The notes: a model not told the origin generated them from the letters alone. A DNA stretch of 64,000 nucleotides from Cornus controversa (GCA_026545225.1 CM048846.1:57354270-57418269); one strand, 5' to 3'. Positions 1-11,712 are shown, counted from the first letter of the stretch. Translations and numbers: made by a program.

Positions 1-340
1 CTCAGAAGCAAACAGTGGCACCAGTGCTCATGGTATCAGTGGGGGATCGAGCATGCTTTCATTGCAAGTAGCTCAGTTATGTTAGGGCAAACTACCTATA
101 GAGGCAGGGGGTACAGAGTGGTACAAGGTCTCAGTAGAGGACTGAATAGACAATGGCAGTTCAGTTTGGCTTTAGGGCATTACCATCACCCCAACTAGCT
201 CAGTCAGTTCAGGGGTCCCAGGCAGCGAGAGGGCATACTCCTGCTTCTAGTCAGTAGACGAGTTTACAGGGAGCTGGTCAGAGGGGTCAACAGACACAAG
301 GCCAAGTTTTTACACTTGCTCAAGTAGAGGAGATGCCAGG
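1..340 (+). pseudogene. Ty3 element A: gag C-terminal remnant
   Basis: This is the decayed end of the gag region of a Ty3 (gypsy) retrotransposon that begins before the window. A zinc-knuckle remnant is visible near 51-95: the CFHC start is kept, but a stop and a Cys-to-Tyr change follow. A Gln/Gly-rich linker near 260-330 leads into the protease, as usual for Tekay-like chromoviruses. Several stops interrupt the frame, so no Gag protein could be made. The assignment rests mainly on its position directly before protease, RT, RNase H and integrase remnants in the same orientation. Confidence 0.6.
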
Positions 341-760
341 GCCGTCAGTGGTTAGAGTTATTTTTCTGGTTTCTAGCTTGTGGGCTATGGTGTTGATACA
401 TTCAGGTGCATCATATCTGCTACATTTGCTTGTGCCTTGGGGCTGGAGGTGTCATCACTAGAGTCACCATTGTCCATTGATATGCCTATTAGGGGTAGGG
501 TTACCCTAGGTAGAGTGTTTCAGTCTTGCGAGATCGAGGTTGCAAGACGTTGGCTAGTCTTCGACTTTGTGGTGCTAGATATGACCACTTTTGATGTCAT
601 TCTATGTATGGACTGGTTATCTACATTTAGAGCCATGATCGATTGTCTCCATAGGAGAGTGACAGTGTGCACACCCAAGGGTGATTGCTTTTACTTTGTG
701 GGGGAGCGAGATGGTTTCTACATTCCATCATTACTTAGTTACGGTGTTTGAGACAGAGTT
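341..760 (+). pseudogene. Ty3 element A: retropepsin-like protease remnant
   Basis: This is an aspartic protease remnant of a Ty3 polyprotein. The active-site region at about 395-415 reads as IHSGAS in one frame, so the catalytic Asp of the usual D-S-G-A motif is now His. The frame then shifts, and the downstream part is open from 380 to 751. It keeps the VLDMTTFDVILCMDWL segment that in this family precedes the end of the protease (normally ILGMDWL). With the catalytic Asp lost and a frameshift present it is non-functional. It lies between the gag remnant and the RT of the same element. Confidence 0.75.
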
Positions 761-899
761 TGATACTTCCTAGCTAGCTTGTTGGCTAGGTTGTGACTTG
801 TGGAGGATTTTAACCAGTGGTTTACAAGTTTTTAGATGTGTTTCTAAGGGACTTGACAAAGTTACCTCCGATGAGAGATGTAGTTTTTAACAAATTCTT

Positions 900-1640
900 A
901 CTCCTAGTACCGTGCTTATCTCTATGGCACCGTACCGAATACCCCTGGTAGAGTTGAAATATCAGTTGCAAGAATTGTTGGATAAGGGGTTTGTATGACC
1001 TAGTACATCGCCTTGGGGAGCTCTGGTCCTATTTGCTAAGAAGAAAGATAAATCCTTACGGTTGTGCATAGACAACCGAAAGTTGAACCAAGCAACAGTT
1101 AAGAACAAGTATCCTTTGCCAAGGATAGACGACTTGTTTGACCAACTAAAGGGTTTGACTTGCTTTTGAAGATTGATTTGAGGTCGGGGTATTACCAGTT
1201 AAGGGTAAGGGAAGAGGACATTCCGAAGACAGCTTTTCAGACTAGATATGGCTATTACGAGTTTCTAGTGTTGCCATTTGGTTTATAAAATGTACCGGCA
1301 GCATTCATGGACTTAATTAATCGAGTTTTCAGTGTATACTTGGACAAATTATGGTGGTATTTGTGGATGACATTCTTGTGTATTCATCTTCTATGGAGAA
1401 GCATGAGATCCACTTAAGGACCATATTACTGATTTTGATGGAGTACCGTTTGTATGCCAAATATAGAAAATGTGAGTTTTGGCTAACGGAAGTGAAGTTC
1501 CTAGGGCACGTGGTGTCAAAAGGAGGAGTTTCGGTAGACCCTTCTAAGATTGAAGTGATGATAAATTGGGAAAGGTATAAGAACGTATTCAAGATACATA
1601 GCTTCTTGGGATTAGTTATTACCAGCATTTTGTAAAGGAC
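900..1640 (+). pseudogene. Ty3 element A: reverse transcriptase remnant
   Basis: This is an RT-domain remnant. Recognisable blocks in order are YRIPLVELKY (about 932), SPWGALVLF and [16 protein letters not shown] (about 1005-1090), a fingers/palm stretch with the PFGL motif followed by a stop near 1288, and the catalytic FVDD box at about 1360. Next comes EFWLTEVKFLGHVVS (about 1483-1520), the Ty3 thumb signature. At least three stops or frameshifts break the frame, so it is inactive although the two catalytic Asp of FVDD are kept. Family knowledge places it in the Tekay/Del chromovirus group, which fits the chromodomain found later at 29.3 kb. Confidence 0.85.
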
Positions 1641-2180
1641 TTTTTGAAGTTAGCAGCGCTGATGACCAAGCTTACTCGTAAGGGAGATAAGTTTGTGTGG
1701 AACGATGCTTGCGAGCATTCCTTTATGGAATTGAAGAGTAGATTGACTAGTGCTCCTATATTGATTATCCCTGAACGTGGTTTGGGTTATGTCATCTACT
1801 GTGACATTTCATGTACGAGACAGTTTGGGATGTGTGCTAATACAAATTGAGAGGGTTATTGCATATGGTTCCCTACAGTTGAAGATCCACAAGCAAAATT
1901 ACCCCCGACTCATAACTTAGAGTTAGCGACGGTAATTTTTGCTTTGAAAATGTGGAGGCATTATCTCTACGGGAAAAAGTTTGAGATTTTCTCTGATCAC
2001 AAGAGCTTGAAGTACCTTTTTACACAAAAAGACTTGAATATGAGGCAAATGAGGTGGGTTAAGTATATGAAAGACTACAACCTTGATCTTCAGTATCACC
2101 CGGGGAAGGAAAATGTGGTTATCGATGCTTTGAGCAGTAAGGCACATGGTACTTTGGTTAGTATTGTCATCTGAGAATGG
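1641..2180 (+). pseudogene. Ty3 element A: RNase H domain remnant
   Basis: This continues the pol remnant. The connection segment (KLTRKGDKFVWND...SFMELK, 1660-1735) is followed by the first RNase H Asp in VIYCDIS (about 1790-1810), a frame break near 1850, and then [20 protein letters not shown] (1956-2015) and [14 protein letters not shown] (2095-2135). The second of these normally reads NVVADALS, the last catalytic block. Spacing is normal for a Ty3 RNase H, but two frames are needed to read it, so it is a pseudogene. Confidence 0.85.
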
Positions 2181-2329
2181 AAGATGATGGAAGACATCTC
2201 AAAAATGAGATTGTACTTTAGTGACAGTGGTGAACCGACTACTTTGTTCACACTCATAGCACAACCAACTCTAGTGAGCAGGGTGGTTGAGGAGCAGGGG
2301 CATGATAGTGAGATGGAGGGTATTCGCAC

Positions 2330-2650
2330 TCAAATTACGAGTGGTGAAGTGATGGAATATTGGTTATCCATTCAGATGAAGGTTTGAGGTTCAGGGGCAA
2401 AATGATAGTTTCATTGGCTTGTAGGGATGAAGTTTTGAGAGAGTTTCATAGCTCCAGACTTGTAGGACATCCTAGTGGAACCAAAATGTACCACAACCTT
2501 TGTAGACAGTATTGGTCAAAGGGCATGAAAAAGGACATCGCACAGTTTGTGGCTAGGTGCGTCACTTGTCAACAAGTGAAAACTGAGCATTAGAGACCAA
2601 CAGGTTTACTCCAGCCATTACTTGAGGCTATGTGGAAGTGGAAACACATC
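2330..2650 (+). pseudogene. Ty3 element A: integrase N-terminal zinc-binding part, interrupted
   Basis: This is the HHCC zinc-binding domain of the integrase: REFHSSRLVGHPSGTKMYHN followed by CVTCQQVK, so all His and Cys ligands are visible (about 2435-2580). A stop follows at 2593. The linker then runs to the codons for KWKHI, where the sequence is cut at 2650 by insertion of the Ty1 element D. The same reading resumes at 11150 with ITMDFMTGLP, showing that 2651-11149 is an insertion inside one integrase. Confidence 0.85.
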
Positions 2651-4184
2651 TGATGGTCCGGGAAGCTCGTGAACATGTTTGCCCAAGTTTTAATGTCAAA
2701 AAGGATCCGAAGGGCCATTTGTGTCTTTTATCTTTGAATATACTTTGCTGGATTTAACTTCATAATTTATTTTCAATTGCCTTGTTTTATTATGTATTTT
2801 TACTAACAATTAGTGGAGGGGTATATTGGTAAAGTAAAATTGCTAGGGTTTCTATCAATTCAAAAAGGTGACACTTTATCACAAAAAAAAGGGAAAATGA
2901 AAAAGGAAAACATGATATAAATATATATCATTCTTGGTTGGTTCAAGGTGCAGCCAAAATATACAAGGTAACTTTACTCTTTCTAGGTAAAAGGAAAGGA
3001 GAGGATGATACAGAGGAGTGAGTTCTAAGAAACCTTGGTTACTTATATTGCTACTAAATCTGTTTTCAGAAACATGTTGCTGCTGAATCTGTCTCCTGAA
3101 ATATGTGTGGCTGATTTCTGGTTTTGAAATGCTGAATTGGGACATTATTATTGCTGATTTTGCTGTTTTAAAAAAATGTTGATGCTGACTTTTTGAGGGC
3201 TTATTGTGTTGTTTTTAAGTAGCTCAAATGCTGATTTATGCTGAACATATAGGCTATTTTTGGCGATCAAATAATGTTGTGCTGGTGCTTATATATTGCT
3301 GATTTTATAGTGCAAAAGTGCTGAACCTGTTGTGCAAATATCTAAAGGGTTGAATTATGCTTTGCCTAATTATGTTCGCGCTCCTTATAATCTTGAACTG
3401 CTTAAACTACTAATTTATACTCTAGTTGCAATTATGTTCATTTTTAGAACAGGTATGAAGACAAAGAAATACACGGACCACTATCTGAAGTGAAGTCCTG
3501 TCTGAATGGTTGTTCAAGAAGCTGAGAGCGGGATTCATTGAAAGAGTGTCTTCTTCATGTCCGTTGCAGCTACACTTTAAGGGTGTACTTATTGAAGCCT
3601 ATCTTTGAAGAAGTTCAAATGCCATTATCTGCCAGGAAGTCAAGTGGTCGTGTTGTTATCAAGCTGGAACTTGAAGACTGATTATCAGAGTTTGAAGATT
3701 TGAAGATTGACTTTGAAGACCTACTATTAAAGCTTGAAGAGTTGTTGCTCATCACATCGAACTGATTTCACTATCACTATGTATAGTCCAAGTATTGGGA
3801 TACTTTGGACAGGGGGAGTGTGAGTGATTGTTGTGAGATTTGGTGAGAGATAGCTTGGATTTTGGGAAGCGTAGGCTTGGTTGAGAGCGAAAAAGCTATT
3901 GTGAGATTTGGTGAGAGTGGTTCAGGCTTAGGGAGGCTGTGAACTGGGTTGAGTGCTGGAGTGACTATGTTGTGAGTTGGGTGAGGGAGAGTGATTGAGA
4001 GAATTACTGTACTACCCTTTCAAACATAGTGGAGCTTAGTTCGAAGAGGGTTTTTCCCCACATGGGGTTTCCTCTATAAATTTATGTGTCCATAATTATG
4101 TGATTGCATGTGTCAGCCAAACTTGCAAATATTAGGAAGAAAAATCGAATAACTTATTCACCCCCTCCCCCTCTAGGTTCATCA
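2651..4184 (+). repeat. 5' LTR of SIRE-like element D
   Basis: This 1534-bp LTR has TG...CA ends with a short inverted terminus (TGATG/CATCA). It matches the copy at 8875-11149 along its length but lacks about 690 bp that the 3' copy has between 9272 and 9961, plus a short TGCTGA-rich stretch. A TATA-like box (tataaa, 4075-4080) lies about 105 bp before the LTR end and is conserved at 11040 in the other LTR, so transcription probably starts near 4.1 kb with a short R-U5. Confidence 0.93.
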
Positions 4185-4186
4185 AT

Positions 4187-4198
4187 TGGTATCAGAGC
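4187..4198 (+). other. Primer-binding site of element D
   Basis: TGGTATCAGAGC, complementary to the 3' end of initiator tRNA-Met, lies 2 bp after the 5' LTR. This is the usual plant Ty1 site and it fixes the LTR boundary. Confidence 0.93.
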
Positions 4199-4246
4199 AT
4201 AAGTCAGCATTTCTTGGTTTAACCACCGATAGTAAACATCCAAAGT

Positions 4247-5412
4247 ATGGCTGAAGACAGTTACACTCACAAGGCTCCTATGTTTGACGGCACCAGTTTT
4301 GACACTTGGAGAATTAAAATGGAGGCTTTCTTACTTTCCATCTCTTATGATGTTTGGCATGCTACATTAGGAAGCAAGAATTTACAAGAGTCAAAAATTG
4401 CAAAAATGCAAAGAAAATTTGGGATTCGCTTGTAACTGCACATGAAGGAAGCAACACCATCAAGGAAAATAAGATTTAACTTCATCAAGTTAAGTTCGAT
4501 GGTCTTAAGATGTCCGAAAGATAGAATGTGGCGAATTACTTCTTCAGAGTCAAAGAGATTGTGAATGACATAAGGGCTTTGGGTGAACAGATTGAAGACA
4601 AAGTGGTGTGCAAAAAGATACTGCGCACTATGACTAATAGGTTCAATCCCAAAGTCACTATTCTACAAGACAAAGACATTTTTAGACTCAGCATTAATGA
4701 GCGGGAGTCATCTCTCACAGCTTATGAGATGAGAATTGAACCTCCTACTTAAACATGGAGGGAGTCAGCTGTAAAAGGAAAAGAAGTGGAGGTCCCAACT
4801 GAAAAGGAATCAAATTCTGATGACTCTGAAGATGAAATGGCTTACATACTAAGAAAGTTCAAAAAATTCAAGATGAGGAGAGAAGCAAAGCAATAGCAAG
4901 GACAAGATTGTTTTGGGTGTGAAAAGCAAGGTCACTACATAGCTAATTGTCTAACTGCTCTAAAGAAAAAAAAGTACAAGAAGTTCGGTGCTCCACAGTA
5001 CAAAGGAAAAGGGAAACAAAAGGTCTTTTACATTGGTTGGGATTCAAGCTCAGTAAAAGAACAAAAAGAATCATCAGATGAGAATGATGAAGAGGTATGC
5101 TTGTTTATAGCCTTACAAGAATCAGATATGGCTAGTTTAGATTCTGAAAGTGAAGAAGAACCTGATGTTGATGAAGTCCTTGCAGAATGTAAAAGGTTGG
5201 CACAGAAGTGTAATGAACAAAAGAAACAATCGAAAAGGGCCAACTCAGAGCTACAGAAATCAAAGGAATTTCTTTTCAAGCACTTAAGGGTAAAATTGTC
5301 TACCATATATGCCATTTCACTTACTTTGTGCTATCTAACAAAATACAGGACTGAAGAATCGAATTGGAGCACCAAAAGGTGCAAACTAGAACTAAGTTCA
5401 TTTCTTGAGTAG
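4247..5412 (+). pseudogene. Ty1 element D: Gag remnant
   Basis: Gag starts at the ATG at 4247 (MAEDSYTHKAPMFDGTSFD), typical for the copia gag N-terminal domain. The frame breaks near 4435, continues in 4528-4752 (the helical core around LGEQIEDKVVCKKILRTM) and stops at 4752. A CCHC zinc knuckle, CFGCEKQGHYIANC, is intact near 4910-4953. An acidic stretch and a Lys/Glu-rich probable coiled coil (about 5100-5290) follow. The layout is that of a SIRE-type Gag, with at least two inactivating lesions. Confidence 0.85.
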
Positions 5413-5424
5413 AGATCTCAAAAG

Positions 5425-6117
5425 ATGCATGAGATTTGGGAAAAATTTACAAAGAAATTGGGCAAAACAGGTATTGGCTTTGATGACAAAGCCACTCAAG
5501 TGATATCAAACAAATCCCACTCAACTTTTGTTAGAGTTAAGAATAGTAATATATATGCATCATATCATGTTGTTGATATAGCTAGTAGACCAAAATATGA
5601 AATTCTATATAATGCTTATCATCAATCTAGGATTAAGATTGCACCTGCTAGAATTACATGTCCCAATTATGTGAAGCTGAAGCCCATATATGTTAGAAAG
5701 ATAGATCTACACTTGCACAGAGCATCTGTAACTTCAAAAGGGTTGATTAAAACTAAAATGATGTGGATTCCTAAGAAATTGAACTCTATAAGCATGCTTG
5801 TCTACACTGCTTTGAAAACTTGTAATGTCAATATCAAGTGGAATGTTGATAGTGGTTATTTTAGACACATGACAGAAGATAAGACCAAATTTGCTAGCAT
5901 TGAAAATTTTGATAGTGGTTCAGTTATTTTTAGAGATAATAGGAAAGGCAAAATTATAGGAAAAGACACAATACCTGAAACCAAAGAAATGCCTATGCTA
6001 AGTGATGTACTCTATGTAGTGGGTTTAAAACATAACTTGTTGAGTGTGAGTCAATTATGTGACACTGGTAGCTTAGTAAATTTTGATAAAGAAAACTGCA
6101 ATGTTATTAATAAATAA
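5425..6117 (+). pseudogene. Ty1 element D: protease region remnant
   Basis: This 230-codon open segment holds the Ty1 protease. VDSGYFRHMTED (about 5845-5880) contains the catalytic D-S-G, with Tyr in the position that is usually Cys. VLYVVGLKHNLLSVSQLCD (about 6007-6065) is the conserved end block of copia proteases. It is preceded by the gag-protease linker and followed by a TAA stop before the integrase. Loss of continuity with Gag and integrase means no polyprotein can be made. Confidence 0.85.
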
Positions 6118-6879
6118 TCTGATAAAACTCTTTTTGCTACATGTAAAGCTCCAGGAAATGTCTATACTATTCATGAAGACTCCTCACACACTGTTTGCAA
6201 TTTCACTAACATGAAAAATTCAACACTTTGGCATAAAATGTTAGGGCATGTGCATTCCAAGAACATAAAAAATCTTATCAAGCATAAGTCTGTTAGACGT
6301 CTTCCAAATTTGTCTCTGAATGAAAATCAAGTATGCAATGCTTGCCAACAAGGTAATCAGACAAAAATCTCTTTTAAAACAAAGGGAGTGAATACCTCTA
6401 AACCATTTGATATTGTGCATATGGACTTGTGTGGACCCATGAGGACCACAAGTATTGGTAGTAGCAAGTACTTTATGCTTGTCATTAATGATTTTAGTAG
6501 AATGACATGGATTTATTTTCTGAAAGAAAATTTTGAAGCTATAATTCATTTCAAAAAGTTAGTTAACCCTGTTGAAAATGAGAAAAGTTGCAGGGTTAAG
6601 AGACTTAGATCTGATTTTGGAACTGAGTTCATCATAAAAGAATTCAGTGATTACTGTGACTCAAAGAGAATCAAGAAAGAATTCTCAGCAGTTAGAACAC
6701 CTCAACAAAATGGGATAGTAGAAAGAAGAAACAGAATAATTCAAGAAATGGGCAGAACACTTCTGTTTGAGAAGAATCTATCCAAGGGTTTTTGGGCAGA
6801 AACAATAAACACAACGGTTTATATTATCAACAGAGCTCTTCTGAGATCAAATTCGACAAAGACAGCTTTTGACTTGTGA
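6118..6879 (+). pseudogene. Ty1 element D: GAG-pre-integrase and integrase core
   Basis: The HHCC region (LWHKMLGHVHSKN ... CNACQQGNQTK) is at about 6223-6365. The DDE core follows: Asp in HMDLCGP (about 6420), Asp in RSDFGTEF (about 6607), and Glu in GIVERRNR (about 6720). All three catalytic residues are kept. The frame 6211-6879 is open and ends at a TGA. Between 6880 and 7298 the C-terminal integrase part and the integrase-RT linker are frame-broken. Confidence 0.88.
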
Positions 6880-7298
6880 TTTGGGAGGCCTGTAACTGTG
6901 CATTACTTCAAAATCTTTGGAAGTAAATGTTCATCTACAACAACCCTGATAATTTGGGAAAGTTATAATTTAAGAACCAAGAAGATGGTGGAATCCATCC
7001 ATGTGAAGATTGATAAAGAAGGCACCACTCCAAAGGAAGACTCCAAAGAAGATCTTCCTCTAGAAGTCGAAAAGGAAAATGAACAACCTAGCTCATCCAC
7101 TACTATTGAAGAAGAAAGAAGAGAACCTTGATATCCTAATCTACAAAAAGAAGTCCAACAATAAAGGAAGGGCTCTCACAAGAGCTAAGAAGAAGACATT
7201 ACCACTTGTAGCTTAGGATGAGCATAGTTATTTTGCTATGTGATCCTCCATTGAACCAAAGAACTACTCCGAAGCAAAGGATGACCTTGATTGGATAA

Positions 7299-7920
7299 AT
7301 GCAAGAAGAACTACGTCAAACTGAGAAGAATGATACATGGATTCTCATGCCCAAGCCAAACAATAAGAATGTTATTGGCTCTAAGTGGATATACCAAAAT
7401 AAGATAAATGAAGAAAGGACAGTCATCAAAAATAAAGCTCAACTGGTCTATAAAGGATTTGCTCAAATTGTCGAATTGGACTATAACGAGACCTTTGCTC
7501 CAATTGCTCGGTTAGAGTCCATCCGAATGCTTCTCTCCTTTGCATGCTACAAAAGAGTAATGATCTATCAAATGGATGTCAAGTCTGCTTTTCTAACTGG
7601 TGATCTATCAGAGGAAGTATACATTGACCAACCTGAAGGATTTGTTAATACAAAATATCCACAACATGTTCTCAAGCTCAGAAAAGCGCTCTATGCACTC
7701 AAGCAAGCTCCAAGGGCATGGGATGACAAACTTCACTCCTTTCTTATTGAACAAGGTTTCCAAAGAGGAAAGGTCAATAGCACACTCTATGTAAGGCACT
7801 CCAACTCAAACTTTTTAATTTTTCAAATTTATGTGGGTGATATAATATTTTGTGGTTCACACTCAAGTTAAACCACACAATTTACCGCACTTATGCAATC
7901 TAAATTTAAGATGTCCAGTT
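7299..7920 (+). pseudogene. Ty1 element D: reverse transcriptase with mutated YVDD
   Basis: The RT domain is in one open frame (7299-7871): VIGSKWIYQNKI, YNETFAPIARLESIR, MDVKSAFLTGDLSEEVY and LRKALYALKQAPRAW are all readable. The catalytic box reads IYVGDIIF near 7830-7850, where copia RT has YVDD, so the first catalytic Asp is Gly and the enzyme would be dead. A stop follows at 7869. The sequence style is that of the SIRE/Maximus branch. Confidence 0.9.
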
Positions 7921-8779
7921 AGGCACTTTAAAATACTTCTTAGGACTTCAAATCATTCAACACGCTAAAGGTATATTCATATCTCAAGAGAAGTATGCAA
8001 AAGAAATTCTAAAAAAATTTAACATGGATGATTCAAAACTAATGTCTACTCCTATGTGTGTCACCACAAAATTGTCCAAAGAATGTACCACTGACCCTAT
8101 AGATAATACACTTTATCGGTCCATGATAGGAAGTCTGTTATATCTTACTGCATCAAGGCCTGACATTATGTTTGCAATTGATTTAGTTGCTAGATTTCAG
8201 AGTGATCTTGGAGTCTCACATTTGAAAGCTGTCAAAAGATCCTTAGATATATTAAAGGCACCACTGAACTCAGAATGCATTATACCCCCTCTTCAGTGTT
8301 GTCTCTTGTAGCCTTCTCCGATGCTAATTGGGGTGGTTCACAAATTGATATAAAAAGCACCTCAGGATGTTGTTATATATTTGTAAATAATGTAATTTCA
8401 TAGCTTAGCAAGAAGCAAGCTTATGTCTCTCTTTTCACCTCAGAAGCTGAATACATTTTAGCTGCACAAGCTTACTCTCAAGAATTGTGGATAACAACCA
8501 CTCTCACAGACTTAGGCATTCAATTCTCTACTCCCACTACCATTTTCTGTGATAATCAAAGTACAATTTCCATTAGCAAGAATCACACTTTACATAATTG
8601 AAGCAAACACATAGACATCAAGTATCATTTCCTGAGGAACAATGTGCAAAAAGGAAATTTACTCATCGAGTATATCAATATTGAGGCATAATTAGTAGAT
8701 ATTATGACCAAACCTTTGCCTCTGACCAGATTTGAGACTCTCTACACTGCCTTGGGTCTCACCCTTCCTCCTCACTAGC
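7921..8779 (+). pseudogene. Ty1 element D: RT C-terminal part and RNase H
   Basis: A readable segment at 8024-8311 holds YRSMIGSLLYLTASRPDIMFA, the usual link between RT and RNase H. After a frame break, the RNase H blocks appear in shifted frames: AFSDANWGG-like near 8315, SEAEYI near 8440, and FCDNQS near 8548. The polyprotein end DIMTKPLPLTRFETL is near 8697-8745, with a stop at about 8779. At least two frameshifts and two stops are present. Confidence 0.85.
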
Positions 8780-8854
8780 TCTCTATCCTTTTACCCTTTT
8801 GACTTTCATTGTCAAAAAGGGAAGAAATAAGTTAGGTATTTTGTTTTTGACATT

Positions 8855-8874
8855 AAAAGGCAAAAGGGGGAGAT
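8855..8874 (+). other. Polypurine tract of element D
   Basis: This purine run (AAAAGGCAAAAGGGGGAGAT) ends exactly at the TG of the 3' LTR, as expected for the plus-strand DNA primer. Confidence 0.88.
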
Positions 8875-11149
8875 TGATGGTCCGAGAAGCCCATGAACAT
8901 GTTTGCCCAAGTTTTAATATCAAAAAGGATTCGTAGGGGCATTTGTGTCTTTTATCTTTGAAAATAGTTTGCTAGATTTAACTTCATAATTTATTTTCAA
9001 TTGTCTTGTTTTATTATGTATTTTCACTAACAATTAGTGGAGGGGTATATTGGGAAAGTAAAATTGCTAGGGTTTCTATCAATTCAAAAAGGTGACACTT
9101 TATCAAAAAGAAAAAAAGGGAAAATGAAAAAGGAAAAAATGATATAAATATATATCATTCTCGGTTGGTTCAAGTGTAACCGAAATATACAAGGTAACGT
9201 TACTCTTTCTCGGTAAAAGGAAAAGAGAGGATGATACAGAGGAGTGAGTTGTAAGAAACCTTGGCCACTTATCTTTTAAAAGGATCGGTTCTTCACATAG
9301 ATGAAGATCTGGTTGTCTTTTACTATAGATCCATTCTTCACATACTGAGAATCGATTCTTCAAACTGTATATTTGATTCGCATTTGGCTTACTTCAGTTC
9401 TACAACAATCATCTTGCTCACCTCCACTTATCTTTGATGATCTCTTACTGATAAATCTAGGTCTTTTCCCTCAAGCTTGAACTGGAATCTCTTACTGAAG
9501 AATCACAACTTCCAAGTAGTGAATCATCATTGTGAGTATAGTTTTCGTCTATCTTAAGCTATAAATCGATATTTTTGTATAGATTGAGTTGGGTGTTTGT
9601 TATTAGACAAATCATTCACTGTCTTAAGTTATATGTCGATATCTCATGAAGATTGAGTTGGGGCTTGTTTGTTATTGATGAAATCCTTTTTTTTTTTTGT
9701 GGAGTATACTAAAGTTCTTGACAGATGTTGTTTTGGTTCTAAATTTTATATAGCTAAAATAATGTGCATTGCAATCTGAAATATGCTGGTGTTAAATCTG
9801 TTTTCTGAAACATGCTGCTGCTGAATCTACTTTTTTGAAATATGCTACTGCTGAATCTATTTTTATGTTATATGTTGCTGTTAAATCTATTTTCTGAAAC
9901 ATGCTGCTGCTGAATCTATTTTTCTGGAACATGCTGCTGCTGAATCTATTTTTATGAAATATGTTGCTACTAAATCTATTTTCAGAAATATGTTGCTGCT
10001 GAATCTATTTCCTGAAATATGTGTGGCTGATTTGTGGTTTCAAAAATGCTGAATTGAGATATTATTATTGCTGATTTTGCTGTTTTAAAAAAATATATTG
10101 ATGCTGATTATATGAGTGCTGATTTTGCTTATTTAAAAAATGTTAATGCTGACTTTTTGAGTGCTGATTGTGCTATTTTTAAGTAGCTCAAATGCTGATT
10201 TATGCTGAACATATAGGCTATTTTTGGTGATCAAATAATGTTGTGTTGGTGCTTATATATTGCTAATTTTATAGTGCTAAAGTGTTGAACCTGTTGTGCA
10301 AATATCTAAAGTGCTGAATTATGATTCGCCTAATTATGTTCATACTCCTTATAATCTTGAACTGCTTAAACTACTAATTTCTACTCTAGTTGCAGTTGTG
10401 TCCATTTTTTAAATAGGTACGAAGACAAAGAAATATATGGACCACTATTTGAAGTGAAGTTCGGTCTGAATGGTTGTTCAAGAAACTGAGAATGGGATTG
10501 ATTGAAATAGTGTCTTCTTCAAGTCCATTGCAGCTACACTTTAAGGGTGTACTTATTGAAGTCTATCTTTGAAAAAGTTCAAGTGCCATTATCTGCCAGG
10601 AAGTCAAGTGGTTTTGTTGTTATCAAGCTGAAACTTGAAGACTGACTATTAGAGTTTGAAGATTTGAAGATTGACTTTGAAGACTTATTATCAAAGCCTG
10701 AAAAGTTGCTGCTCATCATATCGAACTAACTCCATTATCACTATATATAGTCCAAGTATTGGGATACTTTGGATAGGGGGAGTGTGAGTGATTGTTGTGA
10801 TATTTGGTGAGAGATAACTTGGGCTCTGGGAAGCCTAGGCTTGGTTGAGAGCAGAAAAGCTGTTGTGAGATTTGGTGAGAGTGGTTTAGGCCAAGGGAGG
10901 CTGTGAATTGGGTTGAGTGTTGGAGCGACTATGTTGCAAGTTGGGTGAGTGAGAGTGATTGAAAGAATTACTGTACTACCCTTTCATACATAGTGGAGCT
11001 CAGTTTGAAGAGGTTTTTTTCCCAACCTAGGGTTTCCTCTATAAATCTGTGTGTCCATAATTATGTGATTACATGTGCCAGCCAAACTTGCAAATATTAG
11101 GAAGAAAAATCAAAGAACCTATTCACCCTCTCTTCCTCTAGGTTCATCA
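8875..11149 (+). repeat. 3' LTR of SIRE-like element D
   Basis: This 2275-bp LTR is the longer, probably more complete copy. It carries a section (about 9272-9961) missing from the 5' LTR, including the CT/AG-rich segment at 9280-9400 and most of a tandem array of about 30-bp units. It ends TTCATCA at 11149, directly followed by the target duplication. Confidence 0.93.
9782..10020 (+). repeat. About 30-bp tandem array inside the SIRE-like LTR
   Basis: About eight imperfect units of 29-31 bp each begin ATGCTGCTGCTGAATCTATT or a close variant and end in a GAAAC/GAAAT tail. In the 5' LTR only the last one or two units remain (about 3050-3100). TGCTGAT-type words continue to about 10200. This array is a likely cause of LTR length changes. 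Confidence 0.85.
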
Positions 11150-11712
11150 ACATCACTATGGATTTTATGACGGGGTTGCCTAGGATGAGGAAGAATCATA
11201 TTGCAGTTTGGGTCATAATGGACAAATTGACCAAGGTAACTCATTTTCTTCCGGTTCGAGTGACGGATGATGTGGATACCCTTAATTGGTTGTACATAGA
11301 TCATATCTTGAGGCTGCATGGAGTGCCAGTCTCTATTATGTCTAACAAATATGTGAGGTTTATGTCACAGTTTTGGCAGAGTTTTTAGGCTGCACTTGAT
11401 AAAGACTTCCATTTTAGTACAACATTCCATCCTCAGATAGATGGTCAGTCAGAGCGTACCATACAGATTTTGGAGGATATGCTTAGAGCATGTGCACTTA
11501 ATTTCCAAGGTAGTTGGGAGGATCACCTTCCATTAGTGGAGTTTCCATACAATAATAGTTATCAAGTTAGTATTGAGATATCTCCATTCGAGGCCTTGTA
11601 TGGTAGACCTTGCAGGTTACCAGTTTGTTGGACAGATGTTGGTGAGACAGTGGTATTGGGGCCAGATATCGTCCGAGAGACTACCGAGAAGATAAAGATT
11701 ATAAGTCAATAG
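11150..11712 (+). pseudogene. Ty3 element A: integrase core, continued
   Basis: This resumes the integrase cut at 2650. ITMDFMTGLPRMRKNH holds the first catalytic Asp. The VSIMSNKYVRF segment should carry the second Asp (SDRDPRF in relatives), but here it is Asn-Lys. DGQSERTIQILEDM holds the catalytic Glu (about 11440-11480). FPYNNSYQVSIEISPFEALYGRPCRLPVCW follows. A stop at 11388 and the lost catalytic Asp make it inactive. Confidence 0.88.

Larger units (their letters stand above)
2651..11149 (+). mobile_element. Ty1/copia SIRE-like LTR retrotransposon D (nested in A)
   Basis: This is a complete but decayed Ty1 (copia) element of 8.5 kb. It starts TGATGG and ends TTCATCA, and it is bounded by the 5-bp duplication acatc (2646-2650 and 11150-11154). 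The order is 5' LTR, primer-binding site, gag, protease, integrase, RT, RNase H, polypurine tract, 3' LTR, which is the Ty1 order with integrase before RT. Long LTRs and the pol sequence style suggest the SIRE/Maximus lineage; I see no env-like frame after RNase H. It interrupts the integrase of Ty3 element A and is therefore younger than A. Many stops and a mutated RT catalytic site make it non-autonomous. Confidence 0.93.
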
